Shown here piece by piece: positions 1 through 4,911 of a stretch of DNA of 5,434 nt. Numbering within the stretch: the stretch's first letter is position 1; each line of letters opens with the position of its first letter. Made by a program: the position numbers and the translations under genes. Under the pieces are notes generated by a model. It was given only the letters and a program-made list of their open reading frames with translations, ran no database searches and was not told where the DNA came from. Source of the stretch: an uncultured Prevotella sp. (GTDB taxonomy: Bacteria > Bacteroidota > Bacteroidia > Bacteroidales > Bacteroidaceae); assembly GCA_934230685.1 (NCBI GenBank), contig CAKQFF010000125.1, forward strand, positions 1 to 5,434, in the 5' to 3' direction.

Positions 1-506
1 CTGCAACTAACTATGTTGGCGTGAGCAAGAAGTATGAGGCGACATTCCCGAATATCGAGATGAATACTGTGCCGCACTTGAAGTTGGTGCAGTTTATTGA
101 GAGTGCTATCCGTGAGAGTGAGCCTGACATTGTGATTACTCATCATCCTGCTGACACCAACAACGACCACTTGCAGACCTCAATGGCTTGCCAGGAGGCT
201 GTGAGACTGTTTCAGCGTCAGCCGACAGTGAAGCCAATAAAGGAGCTTTGGTATATGGAGGTGCCTTCTTGCTCGGAGTGGGCCATAAATGATGCAATGA
301 ATCTGTTCCGTCCTAACTGTTATGTGGAGGTAGGGCAGAATGGTGTGCAGGCTAAGTGCAAGGCACTGTCGATGTACCGTGGTGTGATGCGTCCTTATCC
401 TCATCCTCGCAGTGTGGAGTATATCACGGGTTTGGCTGCCATGCGTGGAAGTCAGTGGGGATGCAATTATGCTGAGGCTTTCCAAGTGGTGCTGCGCAGA
501 TATTGA
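1..506 (+). CDS. PIG-L/LmbE-type deacetylase, 3' part (5' end outside window)
   Basis: C-terminal 167 residues of a PIG-L (LmbE-like) family protein; the frame is open from base 3 and the window cuts off the N-terminus. The family comprises zinc-dependent deacetylases acting on N-acetylated sugars and related amides. Seen here: a V-I-T-H-H-P-A-D-T-N-N-D-H segment (about 123-176) matching the family's second metal/catalytic motif, whose last His is the usual zinc ligand. The first motif (AHPDDE-type) must lie upstream of the window. The GTG at 21 is in frame but almost certainly internal, because the preceding codons (A-T-N-Y-V-G) continue the fold and the family is normally about 220-250 residues. 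The gene ends TGA at 504-506, with a second stop shortly after. The next gene on this strand is a WbuC-type cupin; the pair may share a role in surface sugar or nucleotide-sugar metabolism, but that is inference and the substrate is unknown. Confidence 0.85.
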   Translation, partial: ATNYVGVSKKYEATFPNIEMNTVPHLKLVQFIESAIRESEPDIVITHHPADTNNDHLQTSMACQEAVRLFQRQPTVKPIKELWYMEVPSCSEWAINDAMNLFRPNCYVEVGQNGVQAKCKALSMYRGVMRPYPHPRSVEYITGLAAMRGSQWGCNYAEAFQVVLRRY

Positions 507-531
507 TTAACATGAAATTATTAAAGGCTAT

Positions 532-585
532 TTGGGCATTCTGCTTCTACCTCTTTATTCCAAGGAGGGCGAAGCGAATGCCCAA
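532..585 (+). other. Long intergenic hairpin containing a sequestered Shine-Dalgarno-like sequence
   Basis: Left arm TTGGGCATTC (532-541) pairs perfectly with GAATGCCCAA (576-585). After one bulged T, GCTTC (543-547) pairs with GAAGC (571-575). After a 2x2 internal loop, CCTCTTT (550-556) pairs with AAGGAGG (562-568) through one U-G pair, leaving the loop ATTCC. That gives 22 pairs in 54 nt. AAGGAGG is a near-ideal ribosome-binding sequence buried in the stem, but the ATG after it (578) opens only a 4-codon frame. No T-run follows, so a simple intrinsic terminator is unlikely. It may be a palindromic repeat or a processing or stability element between the deacetylase and cupin genes. Confidence 0.7.
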
Positions 586-615
586 TGATTGATTATAGAG
601 AAGGAAAATACTGTT

Positions 616-1218
616 ATGGAAATAAATAAGGAATTGCTTGACAAACTGTTTGAGCAGGCTAAGGAAAATCCCCGTTTGCGCCAAAACCTTGACTTGCGTA
701 CTTCTTCGGCAGATAATAGCCAGCGCATGCTTAACGCGTTGTTGCCAGGCACTGTTGTGCCTATTCACAGGCATCCACAGAGCACGGAGAATGTTTTTCT
801 GTTGTGCGGCAAGCTTGTGGAGATTATCTATGACGAGGAGGGCAATGAGACGGAGCGTATCTGTCTTGACCCTGCTGTAGGCAATTATGGTTGCGTAGTG
901 GCAAAAGGTGCATGGCATACTGTGGAGGTGATGGAGCCTTCGGTGATTTATGAGACTAAGGACGGGAAGTATGGCGAGGATGGAAGTGAGATGTTCGACG
1001 ACCATAAGGCTAAGAATGAAGCTGCTGAGGCTTTGGCCAACTCTGCCTCATCCGGATTCTCCAACAGTCTCGGTGACTTGAAAAAGAACATTGAGTATCT
1101 GATTGGCATGGAGCGCCAGTCGGGAAGCATGGATGTAATCACTCCACTTTATGTGTCGCGTATGCTGAATGTGCCATTGGAAGAGGTGGAGAGAGTTATG
1201 CGCGAAGCGCAATGTTGA
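616..1218 (+). CDS. WbuC-family cupin-fold metalloprotein with C-terminal extension
   Basis: 200-aa protein; ATG at 616 is chosen because GAGAAGG lies about 10 nt upstream and because homologues begin with a similar M-x-I-(D/N)-K-x-L-L-D. A TTG at 589 would add nine residues and is less likely. The N-terminal part (about residues 7-43: NPRLRQNLDLR, SQRMLNAL) is typical of WbuC proteins. Cupin motif 1 is complete, G45-x5-H51-x-H53-x4-E58-x6-G65, giving metal ligands H51, H53 and E58. Motif 2 ends A-K-G-A-W-H101; H101 is the likely fourth ligand, and the usual Pro before K-G is Ala. WbuC genes often sit in O-antigen/polysaccharide loci, but their reaction is not established. Residues from about 120 to 200 form an extra, probably helical, tail beyond the usual cupin of roughly 130-160 aa. 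The stop lies inside a degenerate TGTTGA repeat. Confidence 0.88.
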   Translation: MEINKELLDKLFEQAKENPRLRQNLDLRTSSADNSQRMLNALLPGTVVPIHRHPQSTENVFLLCGKLVEIIYDEEGNETERICLDPAVGNYGCVVAKGAWHTVEVMEPSVIYETKDGKYGEDGSEMFDDHKAKNEAAEALANSASSGFSNSLGDLKKNIEYLIGMERQSGSMDVITPLYVSRMLNVPLEEVERVMREAQC

Positions 1219-1305
1219 ATGTTGAGTGTTGTAATCGGCTGTGCCGCTTGCCAGAGCAAGAATTGTCGGCTTCGCCGATATTGAATTGTCGATTTTTGAA
1301 TTATT
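1211..1305. repeat. Decayed copy of the heptamer/mini-hairpin intergenic repeat
   Basis: Directly at the wbuC stop are three degenerate units AATGTTGA, ATGTTGA, GTGTTG, then a mini-hairpin CGGC-TGT-GCCG (1236-1246) inside a 28-bp repeat (1235-1262), another hairpin TCGGC-TTC-GCCGA (1266-1278), and TTGAATTG / TTTTTGAATT runs. The organisation and the 28-bp module match the large repeat region at 3464-4043, so this is an eroded member of the same family. The remainder of this 342-base gap (1306-1440) is ordinary AT-rich sequence in which I see no gene; a 7-bp inverted pair (ATCATAT at about 1315, ATATGAT at about 1353) is probably chance. Confidence 0.7.
1235..1262 (+). repeat. 28-bp interspersed repeat, copy A
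   Basis: Core GGCTGTGCCGCTTGCC followed by AGAGCAAGAA. It matches the reverse complement of copy C (3793-3820) at 25 of 28 bases and copy B (3614-3640) over most of its length with one base deleted. It begins with a CGGC-TGT-GCCG mini-hairpin. It lies 17 bases after the wbuC stop. Confidence 0.8.
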
Positions 1306-1462
1306 ACGGCTTGAATCATATTAACTGTTTTCTGTATTTGCATACGAAGATGATATGATACTTGATGAGGAAGATTGAAATTGAGTGATCGCAGTTGGAC
1401 TTGCCCTGATTGTGGAATGCTTTCTCTCTTTAGGTTAATGTCTATTAAATAAATTCTTGATT

Positions 1463-1494
1463 TTTGGTGGTTTTGTAATAAGGTTGTAAATTCG
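1463..1494 (+). promoter_or_regulatory. Possible Bacteroidetes-type promoter for the response regulator gene
   Basis: TTTG at 1463-1466 and TAAATTCG at 1487-1494, separated by 20 bases, resemble the Bacteroidetes sigma consensus TTTG-N19-21-TAnnTTTG with one mismatch in the -7 box. This would place transcription start near 1501, leaving a 5' leader of about 60 bases before the ATG at 1561. The region is AT-rich, so a chance match is possible. Confidence 0.35.
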
Positions 1495-1560
1495 TGAGTT
1501 AAAAGAAAAAATCGTTGAATTAAAAGAAACGAAACTACTGTATAGAATATTATTAAAGTA

Positions 1561-2286
1561 ATGGACAAATTCAAAGTTATAATAGTAGAGGATGTTCTTC
1601 TTGAGCTTAAGGGCACGGAGGGCATTCTGCGCAACGAGGTGCCCGAAGCTGAGATTGTGGCTACAGCCGACAGCGAGGAGTCGTTCTGGAGGGAATTTGG
1701 CAAGGTGCGCCCTGATCTTGTGTTGCTCGACCTTGGATTGGGTGGCAGCACAACTGTGGGAGTGGAGATTTGCCGCAAGCTGAAGAATGAGGCTCCTGAG
1801 GTTAAGGTGCTGATATTCACTGGCGAGATACTTAACGAGCAGCTTTGGGTGGAAGCACTCGACGCAAAATGCGACGGCATTATCCTGAAGACTGGTGAAC
1901 TGCTGACGCGTGACGATGTGAAGAGTGTGATGAACGGAAAGCATCTTGTGTTCAACCAGCCAATACTCGAGAAGATTGTCGACAGCTTCTGCCGTAATGT
2001 CAGGGAGCAGCTGTACAACCGTGAGGCTCTGATAAACTATGAGATTGACGAGTATGACGAGCGTTTCCTTCGTCATCTTGCCTTGGGTTACACCAAGGAG
2101 CAAATCTCCAACCTTAGGGGAATGCCGTTTGGAGTGAAGAGTCTTGAGAAGAAGCAGAATGAACTGATACAGAAACTCTTCCCCAATGGCAACGGAGGCA
2201 TGGGCGTGAATGCCACACGCCTTGTGGTAAGGGCTTTTGAACTGCATATCCTCAGTCTTGAAAACCTTTGTGCTGACGAGGAATAA
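1561..2286 (+). CDS. Response regulator, receiver domain plus LuxR/FixJ-like HTH
   Basis: 241-aa two-component response regulator, cytoplasmic and probably DNA-binding. The receiver domain spans about residues 1-125: acidic pair E10-D11 after VIIV, phosphoacceptor D57 in LVLLDLGL, switch T87 in LIFTG, and conserved K110 in IILKTG. All key residues for phosphorylation are present. The C-terminal region (about 163-212: DERFLRHLALGYTKEQISNL... to ...ELIQKLF) follows the LuxR/FixJ helix-turn-helix pattern but is divergent. No histidine kinase is in the window, so it is an orphan here. Translation starts at the ATG; there is no convincing Shine-Dalgarno, as is common in Bacteroidetes. The coding sequence ends in a C-A-D-E-E tail that is duplicated immediately downstream. 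The membrane protein gene starts 55 bases later and may be co-transcribed; the target genes are unknown. Confidence 0.9.
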   Translation: MDKFKVIIVEDVLLELKGTEGILRNEVPEAEIVATADSEESFWREFGKVRPDLVLLDLGLGGSTTVGVEICRKLKNEAPEVKVLIFTGEILNEQLWVEALDAKCDGIILKTGELLTRDDVKSVMNGKHLVFNQPILEKIVDSFCRNVREQLYNREALINYEIDEYDERFLRHLALGYTKEQISNLRGMPFGVKSLEKKQNELIQKLFPNGNGGMGVNATRLVVRAFELHILSLENLCADEE

Positions 2287-2310
2287 AACTCTTGTGCCGA
2301 CGAGGAATGA
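2263..2310 (+). repeat. 24-bp in-frame tandem duplication at the end of the response regulator gene
   Basis: Unit 1 (2263-2286) encodes N-L-C-A-D-E-E-stop with TAA; unit 2 (2287-2310) follows in the same frame and encodes N-S-C-A-D-E-E-stop with TGA. The units match at 20 of 24 bases. The second unit lies after the stop codon and would be read only by readthrough. Confidence 0.85.
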
Positions 2311-2341
2311 ATGTTTATAAAGAAAAGTTGCAGGGAGTTTT

Positions 2342-2959
2342 ATGAAATGCAGGAAAGCAATATTGCAGGTGTCGTCGTATTTGTCGCTTGTGGTGATAGT
2401 GGCGCAGGTATTGTTGGTTGTCGTTTCGTGGATTCTGACAGCCGCCAAGCCCGACATTCCCATGCGCTCGATACTTGGCAGTGACGGACTGCGCTGGCTG
2501 TTTGGCACATTTGTAGAGAACATCAGTTCGGCAGGTCTTGTATGGATGCTGCTCTTTGGAGTGGCTTTAGGAATATTGGCTGAGAGTAATCTTCCACGTG
2601 CCTTACGCTATTATCATAAGACAACGGGATATGAGCGTATGGCTTTGTTTGTGGTGTTGTGGGAGGTTGTGGCGATAATCGTTGCTGTAGTGTTGTTGGC
2701 GTTTGTGCCTCATGCCGTTCTGCTGAGTGCTTTGGGAACGCTCTTGCCGAGCAGTTTCTCGGCAAGCGCGTTTCCGATATTCGCTTTCACGCTGAGCATT
2801 GCGGCTCTCACCTATGGAAGCATAACAGGAGCGTTCCGTTCAGTAGTGAGCGTGTTTGTGGCGATGAGCGACGGGGTAGGGACTTTGTCGCCATTGATGG
2901 TACTCTATGCGATAGGCATGGAGTTTTATTGTTCGTTGGTGTGGGTCTTCTCGCTTTGA
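2342..2959 (+). CDS. Integral membrane protein, AbgT-transporter-like, short form
   Basis: 205-aa hydrophobic protein with about five or six likely membrane segments (residues roughly 8-33, 63-81, 99-123, 125-135 as a weak one, 143-165, 183-203). The stretch M-R-S-I-L-G-S-D-G-L-R-W-L-F (41-54), then a segment and A-E-S-N-L, resembles the AbgT family (p-aminobenzoyl-glutamate-type transporters), where a V-R-N-L-L-S-x-E-G-L-R motif precedes a membrane helix. AbgT proteins are about 500 aa, so this is less than half size. Either it is a reduced family member or a distinct small family with a shared segment; I cannot assign a substrate. The start is supported by AGGGAG 4 bases upstream, a rather close spacing. 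It follows the response regulator by 55 bases, and its end overlaps the convergent Nudix gene by 34 bp. Confidence 0.7.
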   Translation: MKCRKAILQVSSYLSLVVIVAQVLLVVVSWILTAAKPDIPMRSILGSDGLRWLFGTFVENISSAGLVWMLLFGVALGILAESNLPRALRYYHKTTGYERMALFVVLWEVVAIIVAVVLLAFVPHAVLLSALGTLLPSSFSASAFPIFAFTLSIAALTYGSITGAFRSVVSVFVAMSDGVGTLSPLMVLYAIGMEFYCSLVWVFSL

Positions 2960-3462
2960 ATGTAAGGCTCCACCACCTTTTTGTATTCCGATTCGAAGTT
3001 AGGCGTGAAAACATTTTTGCCTAAGTTCTCAGCTATTTCCTCTATTGACCAGAAGCGTCCACTGTCAAGCTCTGTTTCGCTTGGATGGACGTCGCCGTCG
3101 TAATGGGCGGCAAAAACATTCACAAATTCCTTTTCGCGGTTGCTTTCGAAGATGTAATGGGTGATGAATGTGGGTGTGAAATCCTTTATGCCCAATTCCT
3201 CGCTCACTTCGCGTCGGAGAGCGTCGGCTACATTCTCACCGTAGTCGACATGGCCTCCGCAGGCTGTGTCCCATTTGCCTGGCTGAATGTCCTTCCATTC
3301 GGGACGCTTCTGCAGGTAGAGTTCGCCTTTGCTGTTGATGACATGGAGGTGAACTACGGGATGAAGTTGCTTGGAGCCGTTGTGTGCCTCGCCGCGAAGA
3401 ATGCTTCCAATCACGTTGCCCTCGTCGTCGACAAGGGGAAACAATTCTTTACTGTTATCCAT
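2926..3462 (-). CDS. Nudix hydrolase, IPP-isomerase-like (YfcD/Idi-type) subgroup
   Basis: 178-aa Nudix protein. The Nudix box is perfect, G70-x5-E76-x7-R84-E85-V-S-E88-E89-L-G-I92, providing the metal-binding glutamates for cleaving a nucleoside diphosphate-X type substrate. The N-terminus (E-L-F-P-L-V-D-D-E-G-N-V-I-G, then R-G-E-A-H, L-H-P-V-V-H-L and L-Q-K-R-P-E-W-K-D-I-Q-P-G-K-W-D) follows the pattern of isopentenyl-diphosphate-isomerase-like Nudix proteins. It is not called as true Idi, because many such proteins in MEP-pathway bacteria are generic hydrolases. The ATG at 3462 has no Shine-Dalgarno; the upstream bases on this strand are the heptamer repeat, abutting the start codon. The gene points the same way as ispE, 567 bases downstream of it across the repeat block. 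The last 34 bp run into the convergent membrane protein gene. Substrate unknown. Confidence 0.9.
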   Translation of the reverse strand: MDNSKELFPLVDDEGNVIGSILRGEAHNGSKQLHPVVHLHVINSKGELYLQKRPEWKDIQPGKWDTACGGHVDYGENVADALRREVSEELGIKDFTPTFITHYIFESNREKEFVNVFAAHYDGDVHPSETELDSGRFWSIEEIAENLGKNVFTPNFESEYKKVVEPYIQSEKTHTNEQ

Positions 3463-3463
3463 G

Positions 3464-3500
3464 ATTTGAATTTTGAATTTTGAGTTTTGAATTTTGAGTT
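3464..3500 (+). repeat. Heptanucleotide tandem repeat at the Nudix start codon
   Basis: Five consecutive 7-nt units: ATTTGAA, TTTTGAA, TTTTGAG, TTTTGAA, TTTTGAG, then TT. The tract begins one base upstream of the Nudix ATG (on the minus strand) and so forms its immediate 5' leader. A period of 7 would shift spacing or frame if unit number changed by slippage. Confidence 0.9.
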
Positions 3501-3501
3501 G

Positions 3502-3560
3502 TGCGCTTTGCGCATTTTGAATTGTTCAATTTTGAATTTTGAGTTATAGCCTTTGGCTAT
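3502..3560. repeat. Two mini-hairpins with TTT loops
   Basis: TGCGC-TTT-GCGCA (3502-3514) and ATAGCC-TTT-GGCTAT (3546-3560) are perfect stems of 5 and 6 bp with the same trinucleotide loop but unrelated stem sequences, separated by ATTTTGAATTG and TTTTGAATTTTGAG-type spacers. Confidence 0.85.
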
Positions 3561-3613
3561 TTTGAATTTTGAGTTGCCTGCATGAAAGTAATCATAGTCA
3601 GGACGGGCTGCGC

Positions 3614-3640
3614 TCGGCTTGCCGCTTGCCTAAGCAGGAA
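3614..3640 (+). repeat. 28-bp interspersed repeat, copy B
   Basis: TCGGCTTGCCGCTTGCC followed by TAAGCAGGAA; one base shorter than copies A and C. Together with copy C (opposite strand, 3793-3820) it forms an imperfect inverted repeat with about 150 bases between the arms. Confidence 0.8.
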
Positions 3641-3700
3641 AGTCCAATGTCGTTCATAGCTCATGGCACTGCTCTGGGTAAATGAATAAACAACCCAATG

Positions 3701-3857
3701 CGCCCTACTGTAAGGGCGACTGTAAAAACGCATGGGATGTTAGAGCTGCCCTTACAGGGCGCGGTGTTCGTAAATATCTTATACCCAGGGCGTTCTTGCT
3801 TAGGCAAGCGGCAGAGCCGAGCGGCCCTGGGCTGTGGAAGAGTTGCCCCTTCGGGGC
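3701..3857. repeat. Cluster of GC-rich hairpins in the repeat core
   Basis: Four stems are visible: CGCCCT/AGGGCG around loop ACTGTA (about 3701-3718); GCCCT-TAC-AGGGC (about 3749-3761); CCCAGGG/CCCTGGG (about 3784-3790 with 3824-3830) enclosing copy C of the 28-bp repeat, which itself holds CTTGC-TTAG-GCAAG; and GCCCC-TTC-GGGGC (3845-3857). The first two are also approximate inverted copies of one another (GCGCCC...TAAGGGC versus GCCCTTA...GGGCGC). Confidence 0.75.
3793..3820 (-). repeat. 28-bp interspersed repeat, copy C
   Basis: On the minus strand this copy reads TCGGCTCTGCCGCTTGCC followed by TAAGCAAGAA, 25 of 28 identical to copy A at 1235-1262. It lies inside the CCCAGGG/CCCTGGG stem. 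Confidence 0.85.
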
Positions 3858-3868
3858 GCGTTGGGCTA

Positions 3869-3942
3869 TTTTGAATTTTGAATTTTGAGTTTTGAATTAT
3901 TGCTTTGGCAATTTTGAATTTTGAATTATTGCCTTTGGCAAT
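3869..3942. repeat. Heptamer tract followed by two mini-hairpins
   Basis: Four units TTTTGAA, TTTTGAA, TTTTGAG, TTTTGAA (3869-3896), then hairpin ATTGC-TTTG-GCAAT (3899-3912), two further TTTTGAA units (3912-3925), and hairpin ATTGCC-TTT-GGCAAT (3928-3942). The two hairpins are near copies; one has lost a C from its left arm. Confidence 0.85.
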
Positions 3943-3979
3943 TTTGAGTTTTGATTAACCAATTCAAAATTCAAAATTG
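3939..3979. repeat. 16-bp AT-rich palindrome where the repeat changes orientation
   Basis: CAATTTTGAGTTTTGA (3939-3954) pairs with TCAAAATTCAAAATTG (3964-3979) around a 9-base loop, with a single G-T pair. Left of this point the heptamers read TTTTGAA/G; right of it they read TTCAAAA/CTCAAAA. It may act as a transcription barrier downstream of ispE, but neither side has a clean T-run. Confidence 0.75.
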
Positions 3980-3990
3980 ATTAATTCCTA

Positions 3991-4040
3991 ATCGGCTTTG
4001 CCGATAATTCAAAACTCAAAACTCAAAATTCAAAACTCAA
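3991..4040. repeat. Mini-hairpin and inverted heptamer tract at the ispE stop
   Basis: Hairpin ATCGGC-TTT-GCCGAT (3991-4005), then TTCAAAA, CTCAAAA, CTCAAAA, TTCAAAA, CTCAA (4008-4040). On the minus strand GAG-TTT-TGA from this tract forms the last two codons and the stop of ispE. Confidence 0.85.
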
Positions 4041-4875
4041 TTACGAATGTTCGGCAATCAGCAAACGCCTTTTCTGCCTCTTCTTTGCTGACCTTAGAAT
4101 TGAAAATTCCGAATAGCGAGCTTCCGCTTCCGCTCATTTGCGCATACGTAGCGCCGAATGAATAGAGGCGCTCCTTGATTTCTTTGAGCTGGGGATGGAA
4201 ACTGAATACGCTGTCCTCGAAATCATTCTTCAGCAAGTCCTTCCATTTCTCCACGGGCATTGCAACAATGTCGCGGCAGCAGAGTTCTGGCTGGCGTGGC
4301 TTGATGTGGGAGAAAGCCTCCTTGGTGGACACAGCCACATCGGGTTTAACCACAACGAGAGTGTGACCCTTGAGGTTATGGTCAACAATGTTCACGGGTG
4401 AGAGAATCTCGCCAATGCCCTCGGCATAGGACGGTTCGGCAGAGATGAAGAAGGGGCAGTCGGCACCCAGTCGGGCTGCATAGCTCTCCATGGCTGCGTT
4501 GCCGATGTTGATGCGGAACCGTTGGTCGAGCAGTCGGATCATGAAGGCTGCGTCGCTTGAACCGCCGCCAAGACCTGCCTGTGATGGAATGTTCTTGTAG
4601 AGATGGGCGTGGACGCGAGGAATCTCGAAGTCGGCTGCAAGCATGTTGTAGGCCTTGACGATAAGGTTGTCGGCCTCGTTGCATTCCACAGCATTGCCTG
4701 TGACCTTGAGGTCGCAAGCCACGTCAGACGGGAACGACTCGTCCATGGTCTTTATCTCAAGCGCGTCGCAGATGGGGATGGGGAAGAAGACTGTCTGCAG
4801 ATTGTGGTAGCCGTCGGGACGGCGCTCCACTACATTAAGTCCGAGGTTGATTTTGGCGCAAGGGAAGATTATCAT
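4030..4875 (-). CDS. ispE: 4-diphosphocytidyl-2-C-methyl-D-erythritol kinase
   Basis: 281-aa cytoplasmic GHMP-family kinase, near the normal length (about 283 in E. coli). It phosphorylates the 2-hydroxyl of CDP-methylerythritol with ATP, the fourth step of the MEP route to IPP and DMAPP. Seen: A-K-I-N-L-G-L-N (7-14) with the catalytic-type K8; D-G-Y-H (21-24); the glycine-rich ATP loop P-S-Q-A-G-L-G-G-G-S-S-D-A-A (97-110); G-A-D-C-P-F-F (137-143) with the catalytic Asp D139; and the C-terminal M-S-G-S-G-S-S-L-F-G (247-256). The ATG at 4875 gives the standard M-I-I-F-P-x-A-K-I-N start; there is no Shine-Dalgarno. The last codons (E-F-stop) come from the heptamer repeat. Upstream lies a structured segment that may control or precede its transcription; the Nudix gene lies downstream on the same strand beyond the repeats. 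Confidence 0.97.
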   Translation of the reverse strand: MIIFPCAKINLGLNVVERRPDGYHNLQTVFFPIPICDALEIKTMDESFPSDVACDLKVTGNAVECNEADNLIVKAYNMLAADFEIPRVHAHLYKNIPSQAGLGGGSSDAAFMIRLLDQRFRINIGNAAMESYAARLGADCPFFISAEPSYAEGIGEILSPVNIVDHNLKGHTLVVVKPDVAVSTKEAFSHIKPRQPELCCRDIVAMPVEKWKDLLKNDFEDSVFSFHPQLKEIKERLYSFGATYAQMSGSGSSLFGIFNSKVSKEEAEKAFADCRTFVIEF

Positions 4876-4911
4876 AATGTTGGATTTTTAAGTATGAAAA
4901 AAGTTATTAGC

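Larger units (their letters stand above)
3464..4043. repeat. Composite intergenic repeat region between ispE and the Nudix gene
   Basis: About 580 bases without a convincing gene. From left to right: heptamer tract (3464-3500), mini-hairpins (3502-3514, 3546-3560) linked by TTTTGAATTTTGAG, a GC-richer core (about 3571-3867) with nested inverted repeats, another heptamer tract (3869-3896), hairpins (3899-3912, 3928-3942), a 16-bp AT palindrome (3939-3979), a hairpin (3991-4005) and a heptamer tract in the opposite orientation (4008-4040). Hairpin stems differ but loops are mostly TTT or TTC. In the core, the arm near 3690-3704 (CAACCCAATGCGCCC) mirrors GGGCGCGTTGGGCTA (about 3854-3868) with two mismatches, and 28-bp repeat copies B and C face each other. 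This resembles REP-like or MITE-like interspersed sequences of Bacteroidales as I remember them; no transposase is present. The stop of ispE falls inside the region. Confidence 0.85.

Noticed and set aside
512..592. 26-codon frame (M-K-L-L-K-A-I-W-A-F...) between the deacetylase and wbuC
   Set aside because: It has a hydrophobic start and basic end like a small membrane peptide, but its second half is made entirely of the 532-585 hairpin, it lacks a clear ribosome-binding site of its own, and no homology can be recognised.
1149..2523. Long minus-strand open frames of 289 and 362 codons
   Set aside because: They run antisense through wbuC, the response regulator and the membrane protein gene, and their sequence is low-complexity with no recognisable domain.
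3582..3659. 25-codon frame starting M-K-V-I-I-V-R-T-G
   Set aside because: It spans 28-bp repeat copy B, has no initiation signal, and its composition is that of the repeat.
3582..3867. Insertion sequence remnant
   Set aside because: Inverted repeats are present but no transposase fragment can be read in any frame and no target duplication was found.
3682..3888. 68-codon open frame on the plus strand
   Set aside because: It lies wholly inside the repeat core and its last residues (I-L-N-F-E-F) are a heptamer tract translation. It is best explained as a chance frame in GC-rich repeats.
3464..4043. CRISPR array
   Set aside because: Repeat units are 7 nt or short variable hairpins; there are no constant 25-40 bp repeats with unique spacers of equal length and no cas genes.
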